From: JALYJG01 sp033763555
Lineage (GTDB): Bacteria; Pseudomonadota; Alphaproteobacteria; UBA9219
Direction: 5' to 3'
DNA length: 64,000 bases
Assembly (NCBI GenBank): GCA_033763555.1
Contig: JANRKK010000043.1
Location: 1-64,000 of the forward strand
Shown: piece by piece, positions 29,033 through 36,767 of the stretch
How the letters are laid out: every line of letters starts with the position of its first letter
How positions within the stretch are numbered: position 1 is the first letter of the stretch
Translations under genes and position numbers: made by a program
Notes under the pieces: generated by a model
What the model was told of the DNA's origin: nothing
What the model saw: the letters and a program-made list of their open reading frames with translations, nothing else
Database searches by the model: none

Positions 29033-30436
29033 ATGGCCGATATTTTCGTCATCGACGATCAACACCCCGAAGATCTGGCCATGCTGCAGGCGCTTTATTC
29101 GCGCAGCCCCGCCAGCGTCGTTACCCATCTGGAAAAGCTGAAGCAGACGGGCAGCGGCAAATTCATGGACAATTACTATGTCGGTTACGGCCACGCCTCG
29201 ATCGGCGATTGCGGCGCAACGACCGTATTCATCGAGCAGGTGTCGATGCTGGTCGCCAAGGCGGTGCAGGATAATCCGCTGTACAACGGTCAGGAAGCCT
29301 CGACGCGCTATCTGGATTTCTCGAAGCAAGCGATCATCGATCCCTACAACAATCCCGCCAGCACCGCGATCCAGAACCGCTGGATGGAAATTTATAACGC
29401 CGTTCTGTCGAAGCTGGTCGCCGCGCTGGAACAGCAGCGCCCGTTCGACCCCACGCAGTATCGCAGCGAAAAAGGCTGGCGTAACACGCTGCAGGCCCGC
29501 GCCTTCGACATTGCCCGCAGCCTTCTGCCACTCGGCACGACGACCTTGCTCAGCTGGAGCACCACGCTGCGTCAGGCGCGCGACAATCTCCGCCGCCTGA
29601 AACATCACCCGCTGCCGGAAGTGCGCGAAGTTGCCCGCAATATTTTCACCTCCATCACCGCGAAATATCCGCACAGCTTCAAAGGCGATGAGATGCAGGA
29701 TGAAGCGCCGACACCGCGCGACACCTACACGCAGAAATTCGCGTCACGCGATCATTTCCTCGCGCCGGAAGAAGCGACGCGCCGTTTCGGCCTGACGCCC
29801 GCCGAAGATCGGCAACTTCGCGCCGGAGATATCATCGCCCGCCGCAACGCGATCGATATCGACAGCATGAAACGGCTGGAAGGTGAAACCCTTTCCACGC
29901 GCCCGGCGAATGTGCCGCTGCCCTGGCGCCTGGAATCCTACGGACGTTATCAGCTGCTGTTCCTGCTGGATTACGGTTCCTTCCGCGATATCCAGCGCCA
30001 CCGCAACGGCTATTGCTCCATTCCGCTGGTGGATGGGCGCTATGGCATGCATCCCTGGTGCCGCCAGCAATTCATCGATCTGCTGTCGCCCGCCGATGCT
30101 GAAAGCCTGCTGCGCGACATCGACGCGCAGTACGCGGCCATCGCCGCGCTGGCGCAAAAGGGTGTGCCGGTGACGCCGGAGCTCAACCAATATCTCTACC
30201 CGATGGGCACCTCGGCGCTTATTCAGGTGACCTATTCGGTGCCGGAAGTTGCCTATGTGGGCGAGCTGCGCTCCGGCAAGACCGTGCATCCGTCGCTGCG
30301 CCCCATCGCGCAGAACATGCTGCGCATCCTCGCCGCCGACCTGCCCGGCATCGCGCTGCATGGCGATATGGACGAAGACGACTGGAGCGCCAAGCGCGGC
30401 GAACAGACGATTACGGGTAAGGAAAAGGCGGCTTAA
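29033..30436 (+). CDS. Tandem ThyX-like protein (FAD-dependent thymidylate synthase family)
   Basis: 467 residues, about twice a normal ThyX. The first half has YGHASIGDCG and, at 87-93, QEASTRY, matching the substrate-binding 'NExSxRY' end of the ThyX motif, but the RHR that should precede it is replaced (QDNPLYNG). The second half has GSFRDIQRHRNGYCSIPLV with RHR at 322-324 but lacks the NExSxRY end. The two halves thus carry complementary pieces. ThyX makes dTMP from dUMP using FAD and methylene-tetrahydrofolate. Longer ThyX-like proteins of this sort may be thymidylate synthases or have another flavin role; thyA is not in the window. The gene begins 20 bp after the MITE-like element. Confidence 0.75.
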   Translation: MADIFVIDDQHPEDLAMLQALYSRSPASVVTHLEKLKQTGSGKFMDNYYVGYGHASIGDCGATTVFIEQVSMLVAKAVQDNPLYNGQEASTRYLDFSKQAIIDPYNNPASTAIQNRWMEIYNAVLSKLVAALEQQRPFDPTQYRSEKGWRNTLQARAFDIARSLLPLGTTTLLSWSTTLRQARDNLRRLKHHPLPEVREVARNIFTSITAKYPHSFKGDEMQDEAPTPRDTYTQKFASRDHFLAPEEATRRFGLTPAEDRQLRAGDIIARRNAIDIDSMKRLEGETLSTRPANVPLPWRLESYGRYQLLFLLDYGSFRDIQRHRNGYCSIPLVDGRYGMHPWCRQQFIDLLSPADAESLLRDIDAQYAAIAALAQKGVPVTPELNQYLYPMGTSALIQVTYSVPEVAYVGELRSGKTVHPSLRPIAQNMLRILAADLPGIALHGDMDEDDWSAKRGEQTITGKEKAA

Positions 30437-30441
30437 AAAGT

Positions 30442-30996
30442 CTAGATGGCATTTCTGTATATTTTCTGAACTTTCTCCACCCATTCTCTGTCAACTTCTA
30501 GCTGGTTCCCAGTTTCTTTTTCTTTATTTTCAATTTCTGCTCTACATTGCGTTAGAAATTCTCCTATTGCTCTAGCCCCAACTGAATCAGAAGGAGGAGA
30601 CTTCCATCCGTCCAGCATATGCTTGATTATAGCAGAGCCTAATTCACTTTTATCCGACAATTGCGTAGGAGCAACATTGCATTCAAATCTCTTCCAAGTG
30701 TTGTTCCAGTGAACCGACTCTATCGGTCCTGAAATAAAGTTAACACCATCAACAGATTCTGTATTTTTTGCCTGACTAGGAAACTCAATAAAATCTGACA
30801 CTGACATTCCTATTTGCGGAGGAAAAGGCAAATCTATACGTCGATTAAGTTTTACAATCCCGCCACTGAAGAGTAGCGCAATATTTTTTTCACCATCATT
30901 TTGTGGAACCTGAATACGCTTTTCAAAAAGACATATGTAGTGTGGCCCAGTATTACGATGGACGAGAAGATAGCGCTCTAACCAAGAAAGGATCAT
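30442..30996 (-). CDS. Hypothetical protein beside tRNA-Cys
   Basis: 184 residues from MILSWLERYLL; the frame runs on through the tRNA-Cys gene, but that part is tRNA sequence, not protein. Not recognised. It has an alternating strand-rich first half (HYICLFEKRIQVP, IALLFSGGIVKLNRRIDLPFPPQIG, two adjoining pieces) and a helical second half (LGSAIIKHMLDGW, AIGEFLTQCRAEIENKEKETG). It is AT-rich with codon use unlike the flanking genes. The start codon is only 21 bp from the 3' end of tRNA-Cys, the classic place for integrated DNA. It converges with the ThyX-like gene with 5 bp between stops. Confidence 0.6.
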   Translation of the reverse strand: MILSWLERYLLVHRNTGPHYICLFEKRIQVPQNDGEKNIALLFSGGIVKLNRRIDLPFPPQIGMSVSDFIEFPSQAKNTESVDGVNFISGPIESVHWNNTWKRFECNVAPTQLSDKSELGSAIIKHMLDGWKSPPSDSVGARAIGEFLTQCRAEIENKEKETGNQLEVDREWVEKVQKIYRNAI

Positions 30997-31016
30997 CTCA
31001 TTATCCGGCAATCTAA

Positions 31017-31090
31017 TGGAGGCACGGCCCGGAATCGAACCGGGATACGCGGATTTGCAGTCCGCTACATAGCCATTCTGCCACCGCGCC
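31017..31090 (-). tRNA. tRNA-Cys (anticodon GCA)
   Basis: The acceptor stem GGCGCGG pairs with CCGTGCC (one G-T pair); TCCA 3' end encoded. The anticodon loop reads CTGCAAA and the T-arm CCCGG-TTCGATT-CCGGG is intact. 74 nt on the minus strand. Confidence 0.97.
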
Positions 31091-31232
31091 TTCCTGTGGG
31101 CGCACAGTAAGTTCTTGCCTTTCAAGGGTCAAGAAAACTTAATTCTTTCTCCCCATCGGATAACGAAAAAGCTTACATAGAGCCGTCCTTTTGCTATGCC
31201 TTACCCGTTGGCTACGGCCCAGGGAGGTTTAC

Positions 31233-31649
31233 ATGATCGGCATGGTTCTGGTGACGCATCGCGCGATAGGCGCCGAACTTCTGGCCGCCTTGAACGAGAT
31301 TGTCGGCCCGCAGGCGCAGGCGAAAGCCATCGGCATCGGCGCGGAAGACGATATGGATAAATGCCGCGATGCCATCATGGCCGCGATCAAGGATGTGAAT
31401 ACGGGCACGGGTGTCATCCTACTGACCGATATGTTCGGCGGCACGCCCAGCAACCTGGCCATCGCCGCCATGCCGCGCACCAATGCGGTTGTGCTGGCGG
31501 GCGCGAATTTGCCGATGCTGGTCAAACTGGCCTCCGTGCGCGGAACAATGCCACTGCTCGACGCCGCGCGCGAAGCCGAAACGGCGGGGCGGAAATATAT
31601 CCAGCTGGTATCGGAAACTCTGGCGCCCGTGGATGTTAAACGCGCATGA
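31233..31649 (+). CDS. PTS EIIA component, mannose family
   Basis: 138 residues from MIGMVLVTHRAIG; an earlier in-frame start lacks the GGAGG that stands 5 nt before this one. His9 in VTHRAIGAE corresponds to the phosphorylated histidine of EIIA-Man, and GVILLTDMFGGTPSN is the conserved core. Such EIIA-Man proteins in alphaproteobacteria occur without an EIIB/C permease and act in regulation. It overlaps the HPr gene (ATGA). Upstream is tRNA-Cys rather than the usual hprK kinase gene. Confidence 0.92.
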   Translation: MIGMVLVTHRAIGAELLAALNEIVGPQAQAKAIGIGAEDDMDKCRDAIMAAIKDVNTGTGVILLTDMFGGTPSNLAIAAMPRTNAVVLAGANLPMLVKLASVRGTMPLLDAAREAETAGRKYIQLVSETLAPVDVKRA

Positions 31650-31930
31650 CGGATAACGCAGGCGAGCTTTGCAACATCGCAGTGATCGGGAACCAACGCG
31701 GGCTGCATGCACGGGCGGCGGCAAAATTTGTGAAAATCGCCGAAGGCTTTGCGGCGGACATCACGATCATGAAGGATGATATGCGTGTTTCCGCGCGGTC
31801 GATCATGGGCTTGATGATGCTGGCGGCGGTGCAAGGCGCGCAGATCAAAATTTGCGGCGCGGGGCCGGATGCTCCAGCCGCCATCGACGCCCTGACGGAT
31901 TTTGTGAAACGGAAATTCGATGAAGAGTGA
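31646..31930 (+). CDS. ptsH: HPr-like phosphocarrier protein
   Basis: 94 residues. His21 in QRGLHARAAA is the EI-phosphorylated residue; Ser52 in SARSIMGLMMLAA matches the regulatory serine of HPr phosphorylated by HprK. It transfers phosphate from EI to EIIA. The ATG overlaps the EIIA stop by four bases, and the HPr stop overlaps the EI start by eleven, so the three are translated as a coupled unit. No sugar-specific permease is near, so the chain is probably regulatory (PTS-Ntr type). Confidence 0.94.
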   Translation: MTDNAGELCNIAVIGNQRGLHARAAAKFVKIAEGFAADITIMKDDMRVSARSIMGLMMLAAVQGAQIKICGAGPDAPAAIDALTDFVKRKFDEE

Positions 31931-33701
31931 TGGCGAACATAAGGAACAAGGCATCAGCGTCGCGTCCGGCATCGCGATCGGCCCGGCCTATATCATCGGC
32001 CAGCGGGGCATCGCCGTGCCCGAATATGAAATCCCCGCCAATCAGGTGGAAAAAGAACTCAAACGCCTGCAAACGGGCATTACCAAAACTCAGAAGCAGC
32101 TGGCGCAGCTGCGGCAGAAAGCCGCCTCCCTTCCCGCTGGCGCCGAAGATGTGACGCTGCTGCTCGACGCTTATAAGGGCATGCTGTCGGGCTCGCGCCT
32201 TATCCGCGGCGTCGAAGAGACCATCCGCAAAGACCGCATCAATGCCGAAGCCGCCATCCAGCATCAGATCGCCGCAACCAAGGCCAGCTTCGCGGCGATG
32301 GATGACGCCTATCTCGCCGCGCGTGCCGCCGATGTGGGCGAGGTCGGCGCGCGGCTCATCCGCAATCTGCTGCAACAGCATTACAACCCCTTTGCCGATG
32401 TGCCGGAAGGCAGCGTCGTGATCGCCGAAGAAATCACCCCTGCCGATACAGCCCTGATGAACCCCAAGGATGTCGCGGGTTTCGCCACGGTGCTGGGCGG
32501 CGCGGAAGGTCACACCGCCATCATGGCCCGCGCGCTGGGCCTGCCCGCCATTTCCGGCGTTGCCGGATTGATGCAGGCGGTCGCTGCAGGTGAAACCGTG
32601 ATTATCGACGGCCGCGCGGGCGAGATTATTGTCCGCCCCTCCGCCGCGACATTGCAGCACTACAAACAGGAGTTGGCGAAGAAGCAGCGCGAAGACCGCA
32701 AGCTGCGTACGCTGCGTGACGTGCCCGCTGTTACCGCCGACGGCACGCCGATCACGCTGCAGGCCAATATCGAACTGCCGCGCGATGTGAAAGGTGCGAT
32801 GGAAGCGGGCGCGTCAGGCATCGGCCTGCTGCGCACCGAATTCCTCTTCATGAACCGCCCCGACCTGCCAGACGAGGATGAGCAGTTCGAGGCGCTGCGC
32901 AAACTGGTGCAAAAGCTCGATGGCTGGCCGCTGACAATCCGCACGCTCGATGTCGGCGGCGAGAAACTGGCGACGGCGCTCGGCGATCGCGTGGGCGAAA
33001 GCGCCAATCCCGCGCTCGGCCTTCGCGCCATCCGCCTTGGCCTACGCGAAACCAAACTGCTGGATACGCAGCTCGCCGCCATCCTGCGCGCCAGCGCCTA
33101 TGGCCCGCTGCGCATTCTTATTCCCATGGTCTCGTCGGTCGGCCAGATGAAGCAGGTGCGCGAACGCCTGCTGCAGGTCGAAAAGCGCCTGTTGCGGCGC
33201 GGCGTGAAACTGAACGGGCTGCCCCCACTGGGCGCGATGATTGAAATTCCTTCGGCGGCGCTGGCGGCCGATGCACTGGCCAAAGTGTGCGACTTCTTCG
33301 CCATCGGCAGCAATGACCTGACCCAATACACACTCGCGATCGACCGCGGCGATGATCGCGTCGCGGATTTGTATGATCCGTTCCATCCCGCCGTGCTGCG
33401 CCTGATCCAGTTCACCGCCGCGGCAGCCTGGCGCGCCAATATTCCCGTCAGCCTCTGCGGCGAAATCGCAGGCGACCGCCGTGCCGCAGCCTTACTGCTC
33501 GGCCTCGGGTTGCGCGAACTTTCGATGTCGCCCCTGCGCTTGCCCGCGGTGAAGCAGGAAATCCGCGAACTCACCATGCCGCAAACCGTCGCCTTCGCCG
33601 AAACCGTGATGGCCAAAATCGACGAAGCCGACATCCACGCCCTGCTACAGCAAGGTGTCAGCGCACTGGAAGAAACCCGGGAAAAACGGAAGCGGGGATA
33701 A
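31920..33701 (+). CDS. ptsI: PTS enzyme I
   Basis: 593 residues. N-terminal EI domain with the phosphorylated His198 in GGAEGHTAIMARALGLPA (the usual consensus is GGxTSH, so two residues vary), then the PEP-binding TIM barrel: GIGLLRTEFLFM, IRTLDVGGEK, MIEIPSAAL, IGSNDLTQYTLAIDR and the catalytic Cys in SLCGEIAGD. It uses PEP to phosphorylate HPr. No GAF domain is fused, so it is not PtsP. The start ATG overlaps the HPr stop. It is last in the EIIA-HPr-EI group. Confidence 0.95.
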   Translation: MKSDGEHKEQGISVASGIAIGPAYIIGQRGIAVPEYEIPANQVEKELKRLQTGITKTQKQLAQLRQKAASLPAGAEDVTLLLDAYKGMLSGSRLIRGVEETIRKDRINAEAAIQHQIAATKASFAAMDDAYLAARAADVGEVGARLIRNLLQQHYNPFADVPEGSVVIAEEITPADTALMNPKDVAGFATVLGGAEGHTAIMARALGLPAISGVAGLMQAVAAGETVIIDGRAGEIIVRPSAATLQHYKQELAKKQREDRKLRTLRDVPAVTADGTPITLQANIELPRDVKGAMEAGASGIGLLRTEFLFMNRPDLPDEDEQFEALRKLVQKLDGWPLTIRTLDVGGEKLATALGDRVGESANPALGLRAIRLGLRETKLLDTQLAAILRASAYGPLRILIPMVSSVGQMKQVRERLLQVEKRLLRRGVKLNGLPPLGAMIEIPSAALAADALAKVCDFFAIGSNDLTQYTLAIDRGDDRVADLYDPFHPAVLRLIQFTAAAAWRANIPVSLCGEIAGDRRAAALLLGLGLRELSMSPLRLPAVKQEIRELTMPQTVAFAETVMAKIDEADIHALLQQGVSALEETREKRKRG

Positions 33702-34097
33702 ATGGCTACCGACAAACCACCCGCCGACCTCACCGCCCTCGCCGCCGAGGCGCTGGATTTGTGGCAGGAGCATCTGGCGTCCTACGCCGCCGATCCCAAG
33801 GCGAAGAAGGAAATGATGCGGTTGCTGGAGCCTTCACGACGGCTGTTTGCCGATTGGGCTACGATGATGCAACATGGTCCTTATGGAACCAGCGCAAGCG
33901 CATCCGCCAAATCCGCCGTTGCCGCGGCAAGGCCCGAGGCCGCTCGGCCTGCATCTGATGACGGCGCTTTGCGCCTCGCTCAGCTTGCCCATCGTGTGGC
34001 CGAACTTGAAAAACGCCTCGCCGAGCTTGAGTCCGGAGGCGCAGGCAAGGCTGCAAAAACTGGCCAGCCTTCAGCCAAGCCCAAATCCCGCGTTTGA
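33702..34097 (+). CDS. Small coiled-coil protein overlapping a PhaC-like gene
   Basis: 131 residues. The first 60 residues (LAAEALDLWQEHLASYAADP, then MMRLLEPSRRLFADWATMM) form a helical region, a flexible Ala/Ser/Pro segment follows, and the C-terminal part (RLAQLAHRVAELEKRLAELES) is a clean heptad coiled coil ending in a basic tail. This arrangement recalls PHA-granule or synthase-associated helper proteins (PhaE/PhaM-like), which fits the next gene. The ATG abuts the ptsI stop. Its last 224 bases are also the beginning of the following gene in another frame; both frames look genuinely coding. Confidence 0.65.
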   Translation: MATDKPPADLTALAAEALDLWQEHLASYAADPKAKKEMMRLLEPSRRLFADWATMMQHGPYGTSASASAKSAVAAARPEAARPASDDGALRLAQLAHRVAELEKRLAELESGGAGKAAKTGQPSAKPKSRV

Positions 34098-35124
34098 GCA
34101 GGCGCTTGCGCAGGAAGCTGCCGCGCGCGGTCGGCGTTTTCTAAATGGCATCAAAGCCTATCGCCAGCATCCGGCGCGGCGGAAAATTCCTGCGGCGCAT
34201 ATCATCTGGCAGGACGGCACCACGAAATTGCGCGATTACAATCCGAAAGCGCCGGATGCGCCCGCCATCCTCGTCATTCCGTCGCTGATCAATCGTTTTG
34301 ATATTCTTGACCTCGACCGCGACCATTCCTTCTTGCGCGCGCTAGCGGAACAGGGTTTCCGTCCCTTTGTTGTGGACTGGGATGAGCCGGGCGAAAGCGA
34401 AAAAAATTTCACACTCGAAGATTACATCACGCAACGCCTGATCCCGGCCTTTGAAATCGCCTCGGAACAAAGCGGCAAGGCCGTTCATATCCTCGGTTAC
34501 TGCATGGGCGGGTTATTGGCGCTGGCGCTCGCCGCGCTGCGCCCGCAGAGGACGCGCACACTGACACTGATGGCGACGCCGTGGGATTTCCATAAGCCGG
34601 ATGCCGCCATCAGCCCGGAATTTCTGGCACTGGCGGATGAGTTGGAACCTTCGTTACAGGCCAACGGCATTCTGTCGGTTGATATTATCCAAAGCCTCTT
34701 CAGCCTGTTCCAGCCGATGCAGGTCTTCACAAAATTTGTCGATGCCGCCGCGCTCGACCCCGCCAGCGCTGAAGCGCGGCATTTTGTTTTGCTGGAAGAC
34801 TGGCTGAATGACGGCGTACCACTGACCGCACCCACGGCACGGGAATGCCTGCGCGGCTGGTACGGTGAAAATCTGACGGCCAGATTTGCCTGGACTATCG
34901 GCGGCCAGATCATCGACCCGCGCACGCTCAATATTCCCTCTTATGTCCTTGCGCCGGGCAAGGACCGCATCGTGCCACCGGAATCGGCCATGCCACTCGC
35001 CAAACTGATTCCCCGCGCTTCCTTGCATGAGCCGATGATGGGGCATATCGGCCTGATCGCCAGCCGCAACGCGCCACAGCAGGTCTGGGCGCCTTTGTTT
35101 AAATGGCTTGATAAACACAAATAG
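33874..35124 (+). CDS. PhaC-like alpha/beta hydrolase
   Basis: 416 residues from the earliest ATG; ATG at 33883 or 33958 are alternatives. The N-terminal segment QGPRPLGLHLMTALC and SPSLSPEAQARL looks conserved in alphaproteobacterial PhaC-like hydrolases, which is why the long start is kept. Catalytic triad: Cys210 in the lipase-like box GYCMGG (a PHA-synthase feature), an Asp in LAPGKDRIVPP and a His in MMGHIGL. PHA synthases polymerise hydroxyacyl-CoA; this one is about 170 residues shorter than class I PhaC, so it may be a related synthase or acyltransferase. It overlaps the upstream coiled-coil gene. Confidence 0.82.
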   Translation: MVLMEPAQAHPPNPPLPRQGPRPLGLHLMTALCASLSLPIVWPNLKNASPSLSPEAQARLQKLASLQPSPNPAFEQALAQEAAARGRRFLNGIKAYRQHPARRKIPAAHIIWQDGTTKLRDYNPKAPDAPAILVIPSLINRFDILDLDRDHSFLRALAEQGFRPFVVDWDEPGESEKNFTLEDYITQRLIPAFEIASEQSGKAVHILGYCMGGLLALALAALRPQRTRTLTLMATPWDFHKPDAAISPEFLALADELEPSLQANGILSVDIIQSLFSLFQPMQVFTKFVDAAALDPASAEARHFVLLEDWLNDGVPLTAPTARECLRGWYGENLTARFAWTIGGQIIDPRTLNIPSYVLAPGKDRIVPPESAMPLAKLIPRASLHEPMMGHIGLIASRNAPQQVWAPLFKWLDKHK

Positions 35125-35147
35125 TGCCAGAGACTTCTTTTCCTAGC

Positions 35148-35513
35148 TTATGTACAAGCTGGTTTTGTGCCCATGGAATCGAAGAAATGATAAATCGCTT
35201 CCACATTCGCCCGGATCAGAGCGTTGTTTTCTCGACGAGCAACCTCATCCTTACTTTCCTGTAGCAGCGCACCCAATGCACCAATGGCTATAGCAAAGCC
35301 CGATTTTCTACTTACGGTATCATCCAGGGATATTTTAGGGGGTCGGTAGCCTAAAAATTGTATGGCCATACCCTGAAATTCCTCAGCACATCGACGGAAA
35401 CTGTCCACAATCATCGCGGTGGAACCATTTTCATTCACTGCCTTATTCAAGGATTGAAGATTAGATACTGTTTGTTCAAATTTTTCATAATCTAATGACT
35501 GCGTCATGTTCAT
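35148..35513 (-). CDS. Hypothetical protein
   Basis: 121 residues, not recognised. It appears fully helical: LDYEKFEQTVSNLQSLNKAV, then STAMIVDSFRRCAEEFQGMAIQFLGY, and a third part SKDEVARRENNALIRANVEAIYHFFDSMG. The phrase VDSFRRCAEEF occurs in phage-like and restriction-linked 'nucleotidyltransferase substrate-binding' helical bundles, but the match is too weak to name. AT-richer than its neighbours. It lies between the PhaC-like gene (convergent) and trpS (divergent), so it is an isolated single gene. Confidence 0.55.
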   Translation of the reverse strand: MNMTQSLDYEKFEQTVSNLQSLNKAVNENGSTAMIVDSFRRCAEEFQGMAIQFLGYRPPKISLDDTVSRKSGFAIAIGALGALLQESKDEVARRENNALIRANVEAIYHFFDSMGTKPACT

Positions 35514-35596
35514 CCCCTATATATTTATTGAAATAATAATTTCATCCACTTTACAATGCAGAAAATGGTTTTTCAATATAAGTTAACGTCATGGTA

Positions 35597-35623
35597 TATA
35601 ATGAGATTTCGTGACGGCGTCAC
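35597..35623 (+). promoter_or_regulatory. -10 box with an adjoining palindrome upstream of trpS
   Basis: A perfect TATAAT (35597-35602) is followed 8 bases later by GTGACG-G-CGTCAC (35611-35623), a 6+1+6 palindrome where a transcript would begin. This could be a promoter with an operator. The -35 region is unclear. Confidence 0.4.
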
Positions 35624-35660
35624 ATAAATGAGCTAAAAACAAGCCTGATGGCAATGGGGA

Positions 35661-36767
35661 ATGGTTATGAAGCGTATTCTTTCAGGCATGCAGCCAACGG
35701 GCAATTTGCATCTGGGCAATTACCTCGGCGCGCTTAAGAATTGGGTGAAGCTGCAAGATACGGCAGATGGCTATTTCTGCATCGTCGATCTGCACGCCAT
35801 TACTACGCCGCAAGACCCACAAAAACTGAAACAGGCGACACGCGAAACGGCAGCGGCTTATATCGCCGCGGGTATCGATACGCACAAAAGCACCTTGTTC
35901 GTGCAAAGCGCGGTTCCGGCGCATTGCGAGTTGAGTTGGATTTTATCAGTCCATACTCCACTAGGTCAGCTAAACCGTATGACACAGTTTGCAGAAAAAG
36001 CAGGCAAAGGAAAGGCCGGGGTTAAGTTCCATTCAGACGTAACTCCGCAAGAGCAAGAAGAAATACAAAAGAAAATCAGAAAAATAGTTGTGGATGGCTC
36101 TTCAATTATTCCTCCAAACGCAAACCTAGGTTTGTTTGCATATCCAGTGCTTATGGCTGCCGACATTCTAATTTACAAAGCAACGCATGTACCTGTTGGA
36201 GAAGATCAAAAACAACATTTGGAACTAACTAGAGATGTCGCATCGGCATTCAATAGTGCTTATGATGTGAAATATTTTCCGCTGCCGGAACCACAAATCC
36301 TTGGTGAAGCCACACGCGTCATGTCGCTACGTGATGGCACAAAGAAAATGAGCAAGTCAGAAGAAAGTGATAATTCCCGCATTAACCTCACTGACGACGC
36401 TGATACAATCGCAGTTAAAATCAGAAAAGCCAAAACTGATACGGACTCTCTACCGGGAAGCGTAGATAAACTTAAAAATCGCCCCGAAGCTGATAACCTT
36501 GTAACAATTTACGCGGCTCTATCGGACAGTACGCGTAGCGCTGTCTTAAAGCAATTTGAAGGAGAACAATTTTCTAAATTCAAAAAAGACCTGACCGACC
36601 TTGCCGTCGCCAAACTGTTGCCCATCACGACGAAGATGCGTCAGTTGCTCGCCGAACCCGCCGAGATCGACAAAATCCTGATCCGCGGCGCGGAACATGC
36701 CAATGCTCTGACGCAAAAACATATGCGTGAGATCAAGGAGATCATCGGCCTCTGGAGCATCATGTAA
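35661..36767 (+). CDS. trpS: Tryptophanyl-tRNA synthetase, mosaic gene
   Basis: 368 residues. HIGH-type motif GNLHLGN, KMSKS motif KKMSKSEES, and class Ic layout ([48 protein letters not shown]). It charges tRNA-Trp. It is longer than the usual 330-340 residues because of about 33 residues ([20 protein letters not shown] and flanks) between the GKGK loop and LGLFAYP. From about 35.94 to 36.59 kb the DNA is clearly more AT-rich than both ends of the same gene, with a change of codon use. The start could also be the ATG at 35667, which has GGGGA upstream. Its stop overlaps the argH start (TAATG). Confidence 0.95.
   Translation: MVMKRILSGMQPTGNLHLGNYLGALKNWVKLQDTADGYFCIVDLHAITTPQDPQKLKQATRETAAAYIAAGIDTHKSTLFVQSAVPAHCELSWILSVHTPLGQLNRMTQFAEKAGKGKAGVKFHSDVTPQEQEEIQKKIRKIVVDGSSIIPPNANLGLFAYPVLMAADILIYKATHVPVGEDQKQHLELTRDVASAFNSAYDVKYFPLPEPQILGEATRVMSLRDGTKKMSKSEESDNSRINLTDDADTIAVKIRKAKTDTDSLPGSVDKLKNRPEADNLVTIYAALSDSTRSAVLKQFEGEQFSKFKKDLTDLAVAKLLPITTKMRQLLAEPAEIDKILIRGAEHANALTQKHMREIKEIIGLWSIM

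Noticed and set aside
30997..31125. N-terminal extension of the orphan gene at 30442
   Set aside because: The extension is a translation of the tRNA-Cys gene, so the start was moved to 30996.
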